A DNA stretch of 64,000 nucleotides. It comes from Halalkalibacter okhensis. GTDB taxonomy: Bacteria; Bacillota; Bacilli; Bacillales; Bacillaceae_D. Every line of letters begins with the position of its first letter. Position 1 is the stretch's first letter. A program made the translations under genes and the position numbers. The notes under the pieces are model-generated. The model was not told the DNA's origin. It worked only from the letters and a program-made list of their open reading frames with translations, and did no database searches. The DNA is taken from the NCBI RefSeq assembly GCF_000787375.1, contig NZ_JRJU01000014.1, forward strand, positions 51,122 through 115,121. Reading direction: 5' to 3'. Positions 54,159 through 62,751 of the stretch are shown piece after piece.

Positions 54159-54932
54159 ATGGCAATTGACTTTCACAGTGAATATAATCGAAACTCCTAT
54201 TCAGCTCGAACTGCCGATCAGTCTTGGAGTGAACTGATAAGTAATCTAGTGCCCATTGAATTAGTATCTAACGCATTAGATGTTGGTTGCGGTGGCGGAA
54301 TTTATTCCAAAGCTCTGTCTGATATGGGAATTAAATCGGTTACGAGTGTAGACTATTCAGAAACGATACTCGAAGGGGCAATAGAAAACTGCAAGCACTA
54401 TCAAAACATCACGTTTCAAAATAGAAATGCTTTAAATACAGGATTACCGAATAATTGTTTTGATTTAGTGCTTGAAAGAGCACTGATCCATCATTTAACC
54501 GATTTAAATCGATGTGTTTCCGAAGCATATAGGGTGTTAAGTGAAGGTGGTTTTTACATCGTTCAAGATCGAACGCCTGACGATTGCTTCCTAGAAGGAA
54601 GTGACTATCATATCAGGGGCTATCTTTTTGAACTTTATCCAAAACTTCGTGAATTAGAGAGTAAGCGTAGGTACAAAAGTAATACCGTAATCAAATCGTT
54701 AAAAGATGCTGGTTTTAAACAAATAGAAGAGATAAAGTTATGGGAAACTAGAAAGACTTATCCTACCAAAAATCAATTACTCCTTGATTTACGAGAAAGA
54801 ACAGGAAGGAGTATATTACATGAATTAAACGATAAGGAATTAATGGTTTTTCTCGATTGGGTCAACACTATAACAAAAGAGAGAAACATCGTTGAAAAAG
54901 ACAGGTGGACTATATGGAGAGCGATAAAATAA
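54159..54932 (+). CDS. Class I SAM-dependent methyltransferase
   Basis: A 257-residue methyltransferase. Motif I is NALDVGCGGGIYSKAL, the acidic loop is VTSVDYSE, and motif post-I is NCFDLVLERALIHHLTD; YRVLSEGGFYIVQDR is the fourth strand region. The C-terminal third is helical and variable, typical of small-molecule methyltransferases. Substrate unknown. AAAGGAG precedes the ATG. It probably shares a transcript with the VOC gene. Confidence 0.9.
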   Translation: MAIDFHSEYNRNSYSARTADQSWSELISNLVPIELVSNALDVGCGGGIYSKALSDMGIKSVTSVDYSETILEGAIENCKHYQNITFQNRNALNTGLPNNCFDLVLERALIHHLTDLNRCVSEAYRVLSEGGFYIVQDRTPDDCFLEGSDYHIRGYLFELYPKLRELESKRRYKSNTVIKSLKDAGFKQIEEIKLWETRKTYPTKNQLLLDLRERTGRSILHELNDKELMVFLDWVNTITKERNIVEKDRWTIWRAIK

Positions 54933-55114
54933 AAAGGTTTTTCAGGTTTATTAGGATAATTACACATAGGTAAATTGAAGAACAGTACAGCTAGAAATTT
55001 ATGAAAATAGTCAGTGAAATCATAATCCATAATTAAAAAATAATGTATTATAATGGTAGAAAGGACCGAGAACCCAAAAGCGTTATCTTTGATTATCATT
55101 AAGGTGGTGGGACG

Positions 55115-55393
55115 TTGTTTAAAAGACTATTCTCATTATTATCGATCATTTTTTTTATATTAAGCGTAGTGCCATTAATGGCGGGCTTGGCTCAGTGGGG
55201 TAATAGGATATTAGCCTATATCTTGAATATAAGTATTTATTTGCCTTTCGTTTTAGGATTGGTAGGATTGATATTTGGTTTGTTCGGACTTAAAGGCAAG
55301 ATAAGAAAATCTCTTATTATATTAAATATAATAGCCTTATCTGCCTCACTTTTTTTAATATTTGTTGCCATGTATGGTTTTCAGCAGCCTTAA
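55115..55393 (+). CDS. Small membrane protein, three spans
   Basis: A 92-residue hydrophobic protein with three membrane segments (LLSIIFFILSVVPLMAGL, IYLPFVLGLVGLIFGLFGL and LIILNIIALSASLFLIFVAM) and a basic loop GKIRKS. Start TTG 55115 with AAGGTGGTGG about 5 bases before. No family recognised; similar small DUF4190-like proteins are common in Bacillaceae. A terminator follows at 55441. Confidence 0.7.
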   Translation: MFKRLFSLLSIIFFILSVVPLMAGLAQWGNRILAYILNISIYLPFVLGLVGLIFGLFGLKGKIRKSLIILNIIALSASLFLIFVAMYGFQQP

Positions 55394-55440
55394 TAGTGTA
55401 GTCGGTGAACTCGTAAAGCTGGTTGTTTTTGAAAAATTTT

Positions 55441-55487
55441 AAAAAAAGCTTTTCATTAGTTGTTAAAACGGATGAGAAGCTTTTTTT
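55441..55487 (+). terminator. Intrinsic terminator after small membrane gene
   Basis: AAAAAAAGCTTTTCAT pairs with ATGAGAAGCTTTTTTT (one G-U pair), ending in a T run. Confidence 0.75.
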
Positions 55488-55587
55488 GCATTTACGCTCA
55501 GAAAAATATTTTTTCAGCATTGTTTGAATAATACTTCCTTTTTTATCAAAAATAACGATGTATTACTATTTTATAGGAGATGAATAG

Positions 55588-56460
55588 ATGAAAAAGAAAA
55601 TGTTAAAGTTGATGTTAGCTGTTGTGCTTGTGTCTTGTTTTCAAATTTCGGATGTGATAACTGTTAATGCTCATGAAACAAAATCAGGTGAATCTTGGCA
55701 ACAGTTCTGGTGGAAAAAAGACAAACCCGATGAACCTAAAGAAGATTTTCCTGATCTTAGAGGAGGACCTGAAAATCCAGAGAGAGTGCGTCAAGTCCCT
55801 GTTGATATGACAATTTTACAGCAACAATTTCCAGATACGTTTTTCTTACAGGGACCAACTGATCAAAATAGAATTGCTCTAACGTTTGATGATGGCCCTG
55901 ACCCACGATATACAGAAGATGTATTAAATGTACTAAATCAATACAATGTACCAGCTACATTTTTTTTAATGGGATCAAGAGCTGTTGCTTATCCGGAAAT
56001 TGTTGAACGAATGAATAATGAAGGGCACATCATTGGAAATCACACATACTTTCATCCAAACCTTGTTAAAGAAGCTGATATCCCCACACTCGAAAGGGAA
56101 GTAAGTAGAACCGAGGACGTTCTGAATGACATCATTGGTTATCGCACAAGCCTGTTTCGCCCGCCATATGGCTTTTTGTATGAAGAACTGGTTGACCAGC
56201 TTGCTCAAATGCAATATTTGATTATGGGCTGGTCGGTGGATTCATTAGATTGGCAGGAAGACCCCCCAGAAGTTATCGCTTCGAATGTGTTGGATAACGT
56301 ACAGCCAGGTGCGATCATTTTAATGCATGACGGCGCGGATTGGGATGGAGATCGAACAAATACCATTGAATCGCTTCATCAAATTATTCCGACATTGCAA
56401 GAAGAAGGCTATGAGTTTGTTACAGTTCCAGAATTGTTGAATGTCCCATTTGCGAAATAA
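55588..56460 (+). CDS. Polysaccharide deacetylase, exported
   Basis: A 290-residue exported NodB-homology (CE4) deacetylase. The N-terminal 28 residues are a signal peptide ending near VNAHE. Active-site motifs: TFDDGPDP (catalytic Asp and metal Asp), HIIGNHTYFHPNL (two metal His), RTSLFRPPYG, and LMHDGADWDGDRT with the catalytic His; W in MGWSVDSLDW is typical. It removes acetyl groups from peptidoglycan or other N-acetyl glycans outside the cell. TAGGAGATGAATAG precedes the ATG. It is a single-gene unit between two terminators. Confidence 0.93.
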   Translation: MKKKMLKLMLAVVLVSCFQISDVITVNAHETKSGESWQQFWWKKDKPDEPKEDFPDLRGGPENPERVRQVPVDMTILQQQFPDTFFLQGPTDQNRIALTFDDGPDPRYTEDVLNVLNQYNVPATFFLMGSRAVAYPEIVERMNNEGHIIGNHTYFHPNLVKEADIPTLEREVSRTEDVLNDIIGYRTSLFRPPYGFLYEELVDQLAQMQYLIMGWSVDSLDWQEDPPEVIASNVLDNVQPGAIILMHDGADWDGDRTNTIESLHQIIPTLQEEGYEFVTVPELLNVPFAK

Positions 56461-56467
56461 CCTGATG

Positions 56468-56498
56468 AAAAAACCGACTATGCACACAGTCGGTTTTT
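56468..56498 (+). terminator. Intrinsic terminator after deacetylase
   Basis: AAAAAACCGACT and AGTCGGTTTTT form the stem, with an 8-nt loop and T run in the right arm. Confidence 0.88.
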
Positions 56499-56583
56499 CT
56501 CGTGAATTAAAAAGTAAGAAAATAAATGGTGAAATTGGTTACATTAATCCTATACCAACAAAGAAGGGAATAGGAGAGTAACT

Positions 56584-57312
56584 ATGTTTTCGGCCGCAAT
56601 GTGGGGATTAGTAGCAGGGTCTTCCTTAGTAATTGGTGCCCTCCTGGGGATCTATAAAGATATACCTAATAAAGTTTCAGCCTTTATTATGGCTTTTGGA
56701 ACGGGTGTACTCATTGGAGCAGCGACTTTTGAGTTATTATCCGATGCAGTTAGGGATGGCGGAATCCTCTATCCTTCTATCGGCTTTCTAATTGGAGCAA
56801 CATTATTTATTGTTGCTGAGCTCATTATTAGCAAAAAAGGGGGACAAGATAGAAAGCGTTCAAAGGAAAATCCATCAAGTCATTCAGGGCTGGCCATTTT
56901 TATTGGCACGATTATGGATGCCATTCCTGAGTCTGTCATTATTGGTGTAAGTTTACTTAAGAGTCAGTCTGTAAGTTGGGTCATTGTTATTGCTATTTTT
57001 ATTAGTAATTTTCCAGAGGGGTTATCAAGTAGCATTGGTTTTAAGAAAGACGGGTATAAAAAAGGAAAAATTTTATTTCTTTGGTTTGTGGTCATGATCT
57101 TATCTTCTGTTAGTGCTTTATTAGGATATGCGATAATAGACCCCGCTTCCACATTAGTTATTACCACAATCGGTGCTTTTGCAGCAGGTGGAATATTCGC
57201 GATGGTCTCATCGACGATGCTACCGGAAGCTTTTGAAGAGGGTGGTCCAATTGTAGGATATGTGTCAGCTTTAGGACTATTAACTGCTTTGATTCTTACA
57301 TATTTTGACTAA
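56584..57312 (+). CDS. ZIP family metal transporter
   Basis: A 242-residue membrane protein with about eight spans, of the ZIP family. The metal-site helices are FIGTIMDAIPESVIIGVSL (helix 4; DxxPE replaces the common HxxPE) and IFISNFPEGLSSSIGF (helix 5, NxPEG). A basic, Ser-rich cytosolic loop (KKGGQDRKRSKENPSSHS) separates helices 3 and 4. It may carry zinc, iron or manganese; direction and metal cannot be read from sequence. GGAG lies 7 bases before the ATG. Confidence 0.88.
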   Translation: MFSAAMWGLVAGSSLVIGALLGIYKDIPNKVSAFIMAFGTGVLIGAATFELLSDAVRDGGILYPSIGFLIGATLFIVAELIISKKGGQDRKRSKENPSSHSGLAIFIGTIMDAIPESVIIGVSLLKSQSVSWVIVIAIFISNFPEGLSSSIGFKKDGYKKGKILFLWFVVMILSSVSALLGYAIIDPASTLVITTIGAFAAGGIFAMVSSTMLPEAFEEGGPIVGYVSALGLLTALILTYFD

Positions 57313-57321
57313 GTATCTATT

Positions 57322-57363
57322 AGAGAGAACAGCTAATGTTTAACATTAGCTGTTCTCTCTTTA
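57322..57363 (+). terminator. Intrinsic terminator after ZIP gene
   Basis: AGAGAGAACAGCTAATG and CATTAGCTGTTCTCTCT form a 17-bp perfect stem with a 5-nt loop followed by TTT. Confidence 0.85.
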
Positions 57364-57440
57364 ATCGACGTTATTCTACAATTTCTATTATGCATACATA
57401 TTAAAATAAGAATATGATGTATGAGAGGAGGAAGAAAGCT

Positions 57441-58121
57441 ATGATTTTTTTTGATATTGATCAAACACTACTTGATCACGAAACAGCTGAACGAAATGGG
57501 GCACTTGCCTTTTACAAGCAGCATAATAAAGAACTGAATGTAACAGAAGAAGAGTTTTTACTAAAATGGAAGCAGTTGTCAAAAGTGTATTATCAAAAAT
57601 TTTTAGATAATGAACTTTCTTTTTCTGAACAGCGAAGAATGCGAATCAAAGCGGCATTTGACTTTGTGGAAATAACTGATCAGCAGGCCGATCAATTGTT
57701 TTCTGAATACGTAGCTATGTATAAGAATCATTGGCTAGCTTTTGAAGATGTCGTTCCATGTCTAGAGTCGTTAAAACAAGCTGGTCATACATTAGCAATC
57801 ATAAGCAATGGGGATTATAGTCAGCAAAAGGAAAAGCTGAATGATATAGGGATCGACTACTATTTTAATCACCTATTTACTTCTAACGAAATCGGTGCAG
57901 CGAAGCCAAATGTTAAAATATTTAAAGAAGCATGCCGGCGTGCAAATGTAAAGATTGGCGACTGCATTTATGTAGGAGATCATTTTGATTTGGATTATAT
58001 GGCAAGTGAAAAAGCAGGAATGAAGGGGGTTTGGATTAATCGTAAAAATGACGCGACTACTAAAATGGTCAATGAAATTGATCATTTGGACCAGTTATTA
58101 GAGAAAGTGAGCATGACATAG
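57441..58121 (+). CDS. HAD hydrolase, YjjG/noncanonical-nucleotidase type
   Basis: A 226-residue HAD-superfamily phosphatase with a helical cap (subclass I). Motif I is FFDIDQTLLDHE, motif II is IISNGDYSQQKEKL, motif III Lys is in GAAKPNVKIF, and motif IV is YVGDHFDLDYMAS. It is closest in layout to YjjG-like nucleotidases and YsbA-type hydrolases. ATG 57441 has GAGGAGG 8 bases before; the frame begins earlier but without a site. Substrate not determined. Confidence 0.88.
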   Translation: MIFFDIDQTLLDHETAERNGALAFYKQHNKELNVTEEEFLLKWKQLSKVYYQKFLDNELSFSEQRRMRIKAAFDFVEITDQQADQLFSEYVAMYKNHWLAFEDVVPCLESLKQAGHTLAIISNGDYSQQKEKLNDIGIDYYFNHLFTSNEIGAAKPNVKIFKEACRRANVKIGDCIYVGDHFDLDYMASEKAGMKGVWINRKNDATTKMVNEIDHLDQLLEKVSMT

Positions 58122-58161
58122 TTAATAATAGACTAATATTACTTACAAGGAGGTGGTCTCA

Positions 58162-58272
58162 ATTTTAAAAGATGCGGGGACGATAACGATCATTAGTATG
58201 TTCTTCGTTAGTTTCTTAGGGATATTAAGCTTAACTTTCTTACTAATTCAACGGAAAAGAAATGGTTCGTAG
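58162..58272 (+). CDS. Possible small membrane protein, atypical start
   Basis: A 36-codon frame LKDAGTITIISMFFVSFLGIL... with one clear membrane segment and a basic tail QRKRNGS, ending at a stop codon. A perfect AAGGAGGTGG ribosome site lies 8 bases before an ATT, which would be a rare start codon; a GTG inside the ribosome site is the only common in-frame alternative. The strong site and the hydrophobic profile favour a real small protein. Family not recognised. Confidence 0.45.
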   Translation: MLKDAGTITIISMFFVSFLGILSLTFLLIQRKRNGS

Positions 58273-58318
58273 CATTATCTCTAAAACTATATAACATCCT
58301 AGTTAAGGAGAGGATATG

Positions 58319-58547
58319 ATGACAGTTATATTTGTAACCGGATTATTAGGTGTAGGTACTTCAAGTGCCTCAGAACAATTAGAGAAACAAGGGTATAATG
58401 TCGTTGATACAGATTACGGCTACATAAAGGAAGTAACAAATAGAGAAATGGTAGAAAGAATTTGGGATGCAGAGAAAATAGCTCAATTGTTAGAGCGTAT
58501 CGGATATTATTATCGACACGACCTATAAAGGAATTGATAGTTTGTAA
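58319..58547 (+). pseudogene. Nucleotide kinase-like P-loop protein, internal deletion
   Basis: The first ~60 residues match a family of small P-loop kinase-like proteins (FVTGLLGVGTSSASEQLEKQGYNVVDTDYG, VERIWDAEKIAQLLE). The frame then ends early. In the next frame the bases directly downstream read DIIIDTTYKGIDSL-stop, the typical C terminus of the same family. So about 80-100 central codons are missing and the two ends are joined out of frame: a true internal deletion, unlike the single-base breaks elsewhere. ATG 58319 follows AAGGAG; ATG 58316 is also possible. Confidence 0.7.
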
Positions 58548-58699
58548 GCAGCTTATTGAATTGTTATAAACTAGTTTATAATCATTCGATCAAGGAAAGT
58601 AACTTGCATGCAATTCAAGAAAAAAATGGTAATCTATGTTATGATAAGTAGGTTGTTATTTTTGTGAACAACGCATTAGTAGAGAGGAGGAATCATGTT

Positions 58700-59887
58700 T
58701 TGAAAAAATTAGCTATTATACTTGTACTTTCTTTATTTGCAATGACAGCATGTGGAACAGAGACGTTGAGTCAGGCCGATGTTCTTGGAAAATCAATTGA
58801 AGCTGTTGAAAACTTAGAGAGTTACTCAGTAGAAATGGATATGGTTATTAACATGATGGAAATGGAAACAAGCATGACATTAACAGGAGATGTAACACAT
58901 AATCCTGATGCCATGTATTTAGAAATGAATATGGGCATTCCAGGAATGTCGATGGACATTGAGGCATATGCCCTTGAGGAAACTGTGTACATGAGTGTGT
59001 TCGGCGAATGGTTAAAAGTTGATGCAAGTGAAATGGGCTTAGAAGATTTTGATCAACTGAATCAAGAAGAAATGCAAAAATTATTAGAGTTTAGCGAAGA
59101 ATTTACAATGGAAGAAAAAGAAGATGTCTATATCCTCACTCTTTCTGGTGAAGGAGATGAATACAGCATTTTGATTGAAGATTACTTGAAGTCGGGGATG
59201 GGCGATTTCAACGAAGATCCTCAGATGGAAGAAATGATGGAAGCGATTCAGGTTAATAATTTCAATATGGAGATTCATATTGATAAAAAGACATTCATGC
59301 AAACAGCCCAAGTTTTTAATGCGGATCTTCTTATTGAAGAAGCGGGCGTTGGTATTGCTATGCCAGTAAATATGAGTGGTAATGTAAAGATGACGAATGT
59401 CAATGGTGTGGCTCCAATCGAAATTCCTGAAGAAGTGAAAGAAAGTGCAGTTGAAGAAGACGCGGCCTTTTTAGATTTTGATGCAGAGGGATTCGAGTTA
59501 TTTGGTGAATATCAAGAAATGAGTGTTGAAGAAATTCAAGAGATTGTAGACTATGATATTCCTGAAATACACGGATTACCTGAAGGGTACGAGCTGACCG
59601 AAAGCATTTACGATGAAGCAATGGAGATGGTCATGCTAAGTTATGAGAAGGATGTAGATAATGGCCTTATGTTGTCAATAGTACCTATAGATAACGATCC
59701 ATTTTTCGATCAGGCCTTTATCGAAGGAGAAGAAGTGACCGTAAATGGAAAGGAAGCAACCTTACTTGATATGGGTTTCTTCATCAGTCTAAGTTGGGAG
59801 CAGGATGGTTTGTTGTTTGAACTAGCTGGTAGTGGTGATGGTTTTACAAGTGAAACTATTCTTGAGATCGCCGAGAACTTGGAATAA
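58700..59887 (+). CDS. Lipoprotein, DUF6612-like
   Basis: A 395-residue lipoprotein. TTG 58700 follows GAGGAGG and gives a short lipoprotein signal with lipobox FAMTACGTE; Cys would be lipidated. The middle (MDMVINMMEMETSMTLTGDV, MYLEMNMGIPGMSMDIEAY) matches the DUF6612/LppX-like lipid-binding pattern. The last ~120 residues (LPEGYELTESIYDEAMEMVMLSYEKD) look like a DUF4367-type domain. The protein is very acidic and Met/Glu-rich. It would be anchored on the outer face of the membrane; ligand unknown. Confidence 0.85.
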   Translation: MKKLAIILVLSLFAMTACGTETLSQADVLGKSIEAVENLESYSVEMDMVINMMEMETSMTLTGDVTHNPDAMYLEMNMGIPGMSMDIEAYALEETVYMSVFGEWLKVDASEMGLEDFDQLNQEEMQKLLEFSEEFTMEEKEDVYILTLSGEGDEYSILIEDYLKSGMGDFNEDPQMEEMMEAIQVNNFNMEIHIDKKTFMQTAQVFNADLLIEEAGVGIAMPVNMSGNVKMTNVNGVAPIEIPEEVKESAVEEDAAFLDFDAEGFELFGEYQEMSVEEIQEIVDYDIPEIHGLPEGYELTESIYDEAMEMVMLSYEKDVDNGLMLSIVPIDNDPFFDQAFIEGEEVTVNGKEATLLDMGFFISLSWEQDGLLFELAGSGDGFTSETILEIAENLE

Positions 59888-59893
59888 CGGTAG

Positions 59894-59933
59894 AAAGTTG
59901 AGTCTGAACATGTTTTTAGACTCAACTTTTTTT
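59894..59933 (+). terminator. Intrinsic terminator after lipoprotein gene
   Basis: AAAGTTGAGTCT and AGACTCAACTTT form a 12-bp stem with a 12-nt loop, followed by T. Confidence 0.85.
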
Positions 59934-59973
59934 GGTGCTTAAAAGGTTAGTGAGAGAAAAACGATCCATTTAT

Positions 59974-60174
59974 TTAATAAATGAGTTGAAGAAGGTCGTA
60001 TCCAAATACAATTAATAGAAAGTACAAACCTAATATGACACTTAATCCAGCAAAGGCAGCAATAAAATGATCCGAGCCAGACCCTATTTTCTTTTGTACT
60101 AACACCCATATTCCTAACCCGAGCAGTAGGGGGAGAATACATATAAAAACATAGAGATAAAGTATACTGACCAA
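59974..60174 (-). CDS. Small membrane protein, two spans
   Basis: A 66-residue protein with two membrane segments (YVFICILPLLLGLGIWVLV and FIAAFAGLSVILGLYFLLIV) joined by a loop QKKIGSGSDH. The only plausible in-frame start is TTG 60174, which directly abuts a GAAAGG site, so the start is uncertain. Family not recognised. Convergent with the lipoprotein gene and its terminator. Confidence 0.6.
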   Translation of the reverse strand: MVSILYLYVFICILPLLLGLGIWVLVQKKIGSGSDHFIAAFAGLSVILGLYFLLIVFGYDLLQLIY

Positions 60175-60333
60175 CCTTTCAATGTTTGCTCTTATTATTA
60201 GAGTGTCTTAATGTGTAACTTTTATCCAATATTTTGGATCGTTTAGCAAGAGCTTTTCAAATGAATGATTTTAATATGGTAAAATACGGATGTCAGGAAA
60301 TAAAAACCAAAAATAAAAGGTTGGTGTTGTTGA

Positions 60334-60762
60334 ATGTATGAATTTAAGACAAAAGAGACTGACAATAGTGTTATTGAGTTTATTGAAAAAGTAGAAAGTG
60401 TCAAAAAAAGACAAGATGCGTATCAATTACTCGATCTATTTACTGAAGCAACAGGATATGAAGCAAAAATGTGGGGGCCAAGTATTATTGGATTTGGCTC
60501 ATATCATTATAAATACGATTCTGGTCATGAAGGCGATGCACCATTAGTTGGTTTTTCTCCACGCAAAGCAAAAATAAGCTTGTATTTCGCAACTGGGGAC
60601 GAAAAGCGTGAGGCGCTTCTTGCTCATTTTGGCAAGCACACAACAGGAAAAGCTTGTGTTTATATCAATAAAGTAGCGGATGTAAATCCAGCTGTTTTGG
60701 TTGAATTAATTAAGCAATCTGTACAATTTTTGAAAGAGAAATACCCTGAAGGCAATGAATAA
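60334..60762 (+). CDS. DUF1801 family protein
   Basis: A 142-residue protein of the DUF1801 (YdhG-like) family. YQLLDLFTEATGYEAKMWGPSIIGFGSYHYKYDSG is the family core, then SPRKAKISLYF and GKACVYINKV. It has no membrane span. Function is unknown; the fold resembles the frataxin-like YdhG group. It is followed 22 bases later by the pentapeptide-repeat gene, with a GNAT gene after that, suggesting an operon of three to four genes. Confidence 0.88.
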   Translation: MYEFKTKETDNSVIEFIEKVESVKKRQDAYQLLDLFTEATGYEAKMWGPSIIGFGSYHYKYDSGHEGDAPLVGFSPRKAKISLYFATGDEKREALLAHFGKHTTGKACVYINKVADVNPAVLVELIKQSVQFLKEKYPEGNE

Positions 60763-60784
60763 GAAATAAGGGGAACGAATAGAA

Positions 60785-61426
60785 ATGCTCAAATTACAAG
60801 CGCCGAAAATACCAAGCAATTTACAAGAGGTATCTCTAATTGAAGAGGAAGAACTAGAATATGAGCAATACTTTGCTTTAAGATTTATACGTGATTGTTC
60901 AATTACCACAAATAGGTTAGATAAAGTCTACTTTGAAAAAACGATTTTTCGGAATGTATCTTTCGAGAACATTACATTAAAGAATGTGGAATTAACAGAT
61001 GTGAAATTTGAAAAATGTGATCTAGCAAATGTTGATTTTAGTGATGCTATATTACATAGAGTTGAATTAAAAGATTGTAAGCTTATTGGGGGCAATTTTT
61101 CAGGTGCAGGCTTTCGAAATGTGTTCCTTGATAACTGTATGGCTAATTATGCTTCATTCGGCTACTCAGATAGCAAGCAAGTTAAGTTTAAACAGTGCTC
61201 GCTTGTGAATGCAGATTTTTATGAATCCAAATTTACAAACATTGAAATTGACGGATGTAACATTGATCAAGCCAATTTTACAGGCACGTCATTAAATGGA
61301 TTAGATTTAAGCAGTTGTTCTTTTGAGAGTCTAATCGTCTCATTTGAAAATTTAGAAGGCTGTAAAGTTTCTGCAGACCAAGCAATAGGATTTGCGAGAG
61401 CATTAGGATTACTTATTAAGGAATAA
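60785..61426 (+). CDS. Pentapeptide repeat protein, Qnr-like architecture
   Basis: A 213-residue pentapeptide-repeat protein. Repeats of the A(D/N)LXX type run from about residue 50 to 185 (ANVDFSDAILHRVELKDCKLIGGNF, ADFYESKF, ANFTGTSLNGLDLSSCSF), forming a right-handed square helix. A short irregular stretch near FLDNCMANYASFGYSDSK could be a loop as in Qnr proteins. Qnr-like proteins protect gyrase and topoisomerase IV from quinolones; this role is a guess from architecture only. GGGGAACGAATAGAA precedes the ATG. Confidence 0.85.
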   Translation: MLKLQAPKIPSNLQEVSLIEEEELEYEQYFALRFIRDCSITTNRLDKVYFEKTIFRNVSFENITLKNVELTDVKFEKCDLANVDFSDAILHRVELKDCKLIGGNFSGAGFRNVFLDNCMANYASFGYSDSKQVKFKQCSLVNADFYESKFTNIEIDGCNIDQANFTGTSLNGLDLSSCSFESLIVSFENLEGCKVSADQAIGFARALGLLIKE

Positions 61427-61440
61427 GAGGTGGTGACATC

Positions 61441-61893
61441 ATGAACATACGAGCGTTAAAGCAGGAGGAACCCATTCCAATTGAGTTGCTTTTATTAGCT
61501 GACCCTTCAGAAACACTAGTTAGGGAATACGTACAAAGAGGACAATGCTACATAGCTGAGAAAGATCGGTACATCATTGGTGTTTTTGTTTTACTTCCAA
61601 CAAGACCTGGTACGGTTGAATTAGTAAATATTGCCGTTAATGAAAGTGAACATGGGAAAGGGCTAGGAAAGAAGTTAGTATTGTATGCAACTAAAATGGC
61701 AAGAGATGAAGGTTATAAAACCATTGAAGTAGGTACTGGGAATTCAAGCATAGGCCAGCTAGCTTTATACCAGAAATGTGGGTTTCGAATTACAAGTGTT
61801 GATAGAGATTTTTTCACAAGGCATTATACCGAAAACATTCATGAAAATGGGATTAGGTGCAGAGATATGATTCGACTCAGTCAAGATTTATAA
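61441..61893 (+). CDS. GNAT acetyltransferase, YvbK-like
   Basis: A 150-residue GNAT acetyltransferase that closely matches Bacillus YvbK: IRALKQEEPIPIELLLLADPS, FVLLPTRPGTVELVNIAVNE, the acetyl-CoA loop EHGKGLGKKLV, and VGTGNSSIGQLALYQKCGF. The end NGIRCRDMIRLSQDL is also family-typical. Target unknown. AGGTGGTG lies 6 bases before the ATG. It lies 14 bases after the pentapeptide-repeat gene, in the same likely operon. Confidence 0.9.
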   Translation: MNIRALKQEEPIPIELLLLADPSETLVREYVQRGQCYIAEKDRYIIGVFVLLPTRPGTVELVNIAVNESEHGKGLGKKLVLYATKMARDEGYKTIEVGTGNSSIGQLALYQKCGFRITSVDRDFFTRHYTENIHENGIRCRDMIRLSQDL

Positions 61894-61992
61894 GTATTAT
61901 TTGTACAATTGTTATCTTGAACAATCGTGTATAAACGATTAAGAAAAGCAAAATCTATACACATGATTGAAGTGAAAGGAGATAACAATTGG

Positions 61993-62217
61993 ATGACATA
62001 TGAGATTAAAAACATGATCGTTGATAATGGATTTAATGGAGAAGAGTCGGTGACAGCAGCTTTTTCTCAAAATAATAAAGATTATAGCATTACGTTCAAT
62101 AAATCCGACTTTGAAGTTATTAACACGTGGGTTTTTGAGAATGAAACTTCCTTGCCGGCTAATTTATCAGACAACCTTATCGAATCGCTAAGAGAAGATG
62201 TCAAAAAGAGAATTTGA
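61993..62217 (+). CDS. Hypothetical protein (74 aa)
   Basis: A 74-residue protein MTYEIKNMIVDNGFNG... with alternating strands and a final helix (NLIESLREDVKKRI). AAAGGAG lies 11 bases before ATG 61993; the frame reaches back to GTG 61927, but those starts lack a ribosome site. No membrane span. Family not recognised. It follows the YvbK-like gene by about 100 bases. Confidence 0.55.
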   Translation: MTYEIKNMIVDNGFNGEESVTAAFSQNNKDYSITFNKSDFEVINTWVFENETSLPANLSDNLIESLREDVKKRI

Positions 62218-62276
62218 TTTAAGTGAAATAGGAGTGTAGCTAGGCGGCTTATCAATAAGTACCTAGCTACAGACTG

Positions 62277-62636
62277 TCACGCATTTTTCTTCATTCCAAT
62301 AAAATATTGCCGTACGTATTCCTCCACTGTCTGTTTCATTAAGTGAGAAAAGAATCGAAGTTCCCGACGATATCCTCTACAAACGAATAAATAAACAGAT
62401 ATCTCTTCAACTTTACCTTGACTATAAACATTTATGCCCTTTTTAAACATTTCTTTTTTGACCTGTCCTAAATCCCTTCCAATTTGTATGATTATTTGCT
62501 CGACGAATTCTATATAAGGTTCATTGAATTTTAGTTCTGCTTTTCTTAAAGAATCTAAGTCTCGTTCGAGTACTTTCCTTACTAATGGCAGATAAATATA
62601 CTGATTAGCTAATTTTTCATCATCCTTATCGAACAT
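62277..62636 (-). CDS. Conserved hypothetical protein, YhjD-like
   Basis: A 119-residue soluble, helical protein. The opening ANQYIYLPLVRKVLERDL and the middle EFVEQIIIQIGRDLGQVKKEM recall Bacillus YhjD in pattern and length, but I hold this match tentatively. The end SHLMKQTVEEYVRQYFIG is another helix. ATG 62636 is preceded by GGTGGTGG. No function known. It is convergent with the preceding hypothetical gene. Confidence 0.6.
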   Translation of the reverse strand: MFDKDDEKLANQYIYLPLVRKVLERDLDSLRKAELKFNEPYIEFVEQIIIQIGRDLGQVKKEMFKKGINVYSQGKVEEISVYLFVCRGYRRELRFFSHLMKQTVEEYVRQYFIGMKKNA

Positions 62637-62751
62637 ACATTGCCACCACCATTTTTATTATATAATACACGAATATACGTTCGTGTTGCAACTTTTATAT
62701 AAAAAATGAATGAAACGTGCGGATGAGTAGACCTTTTTATTGATTCAATAG

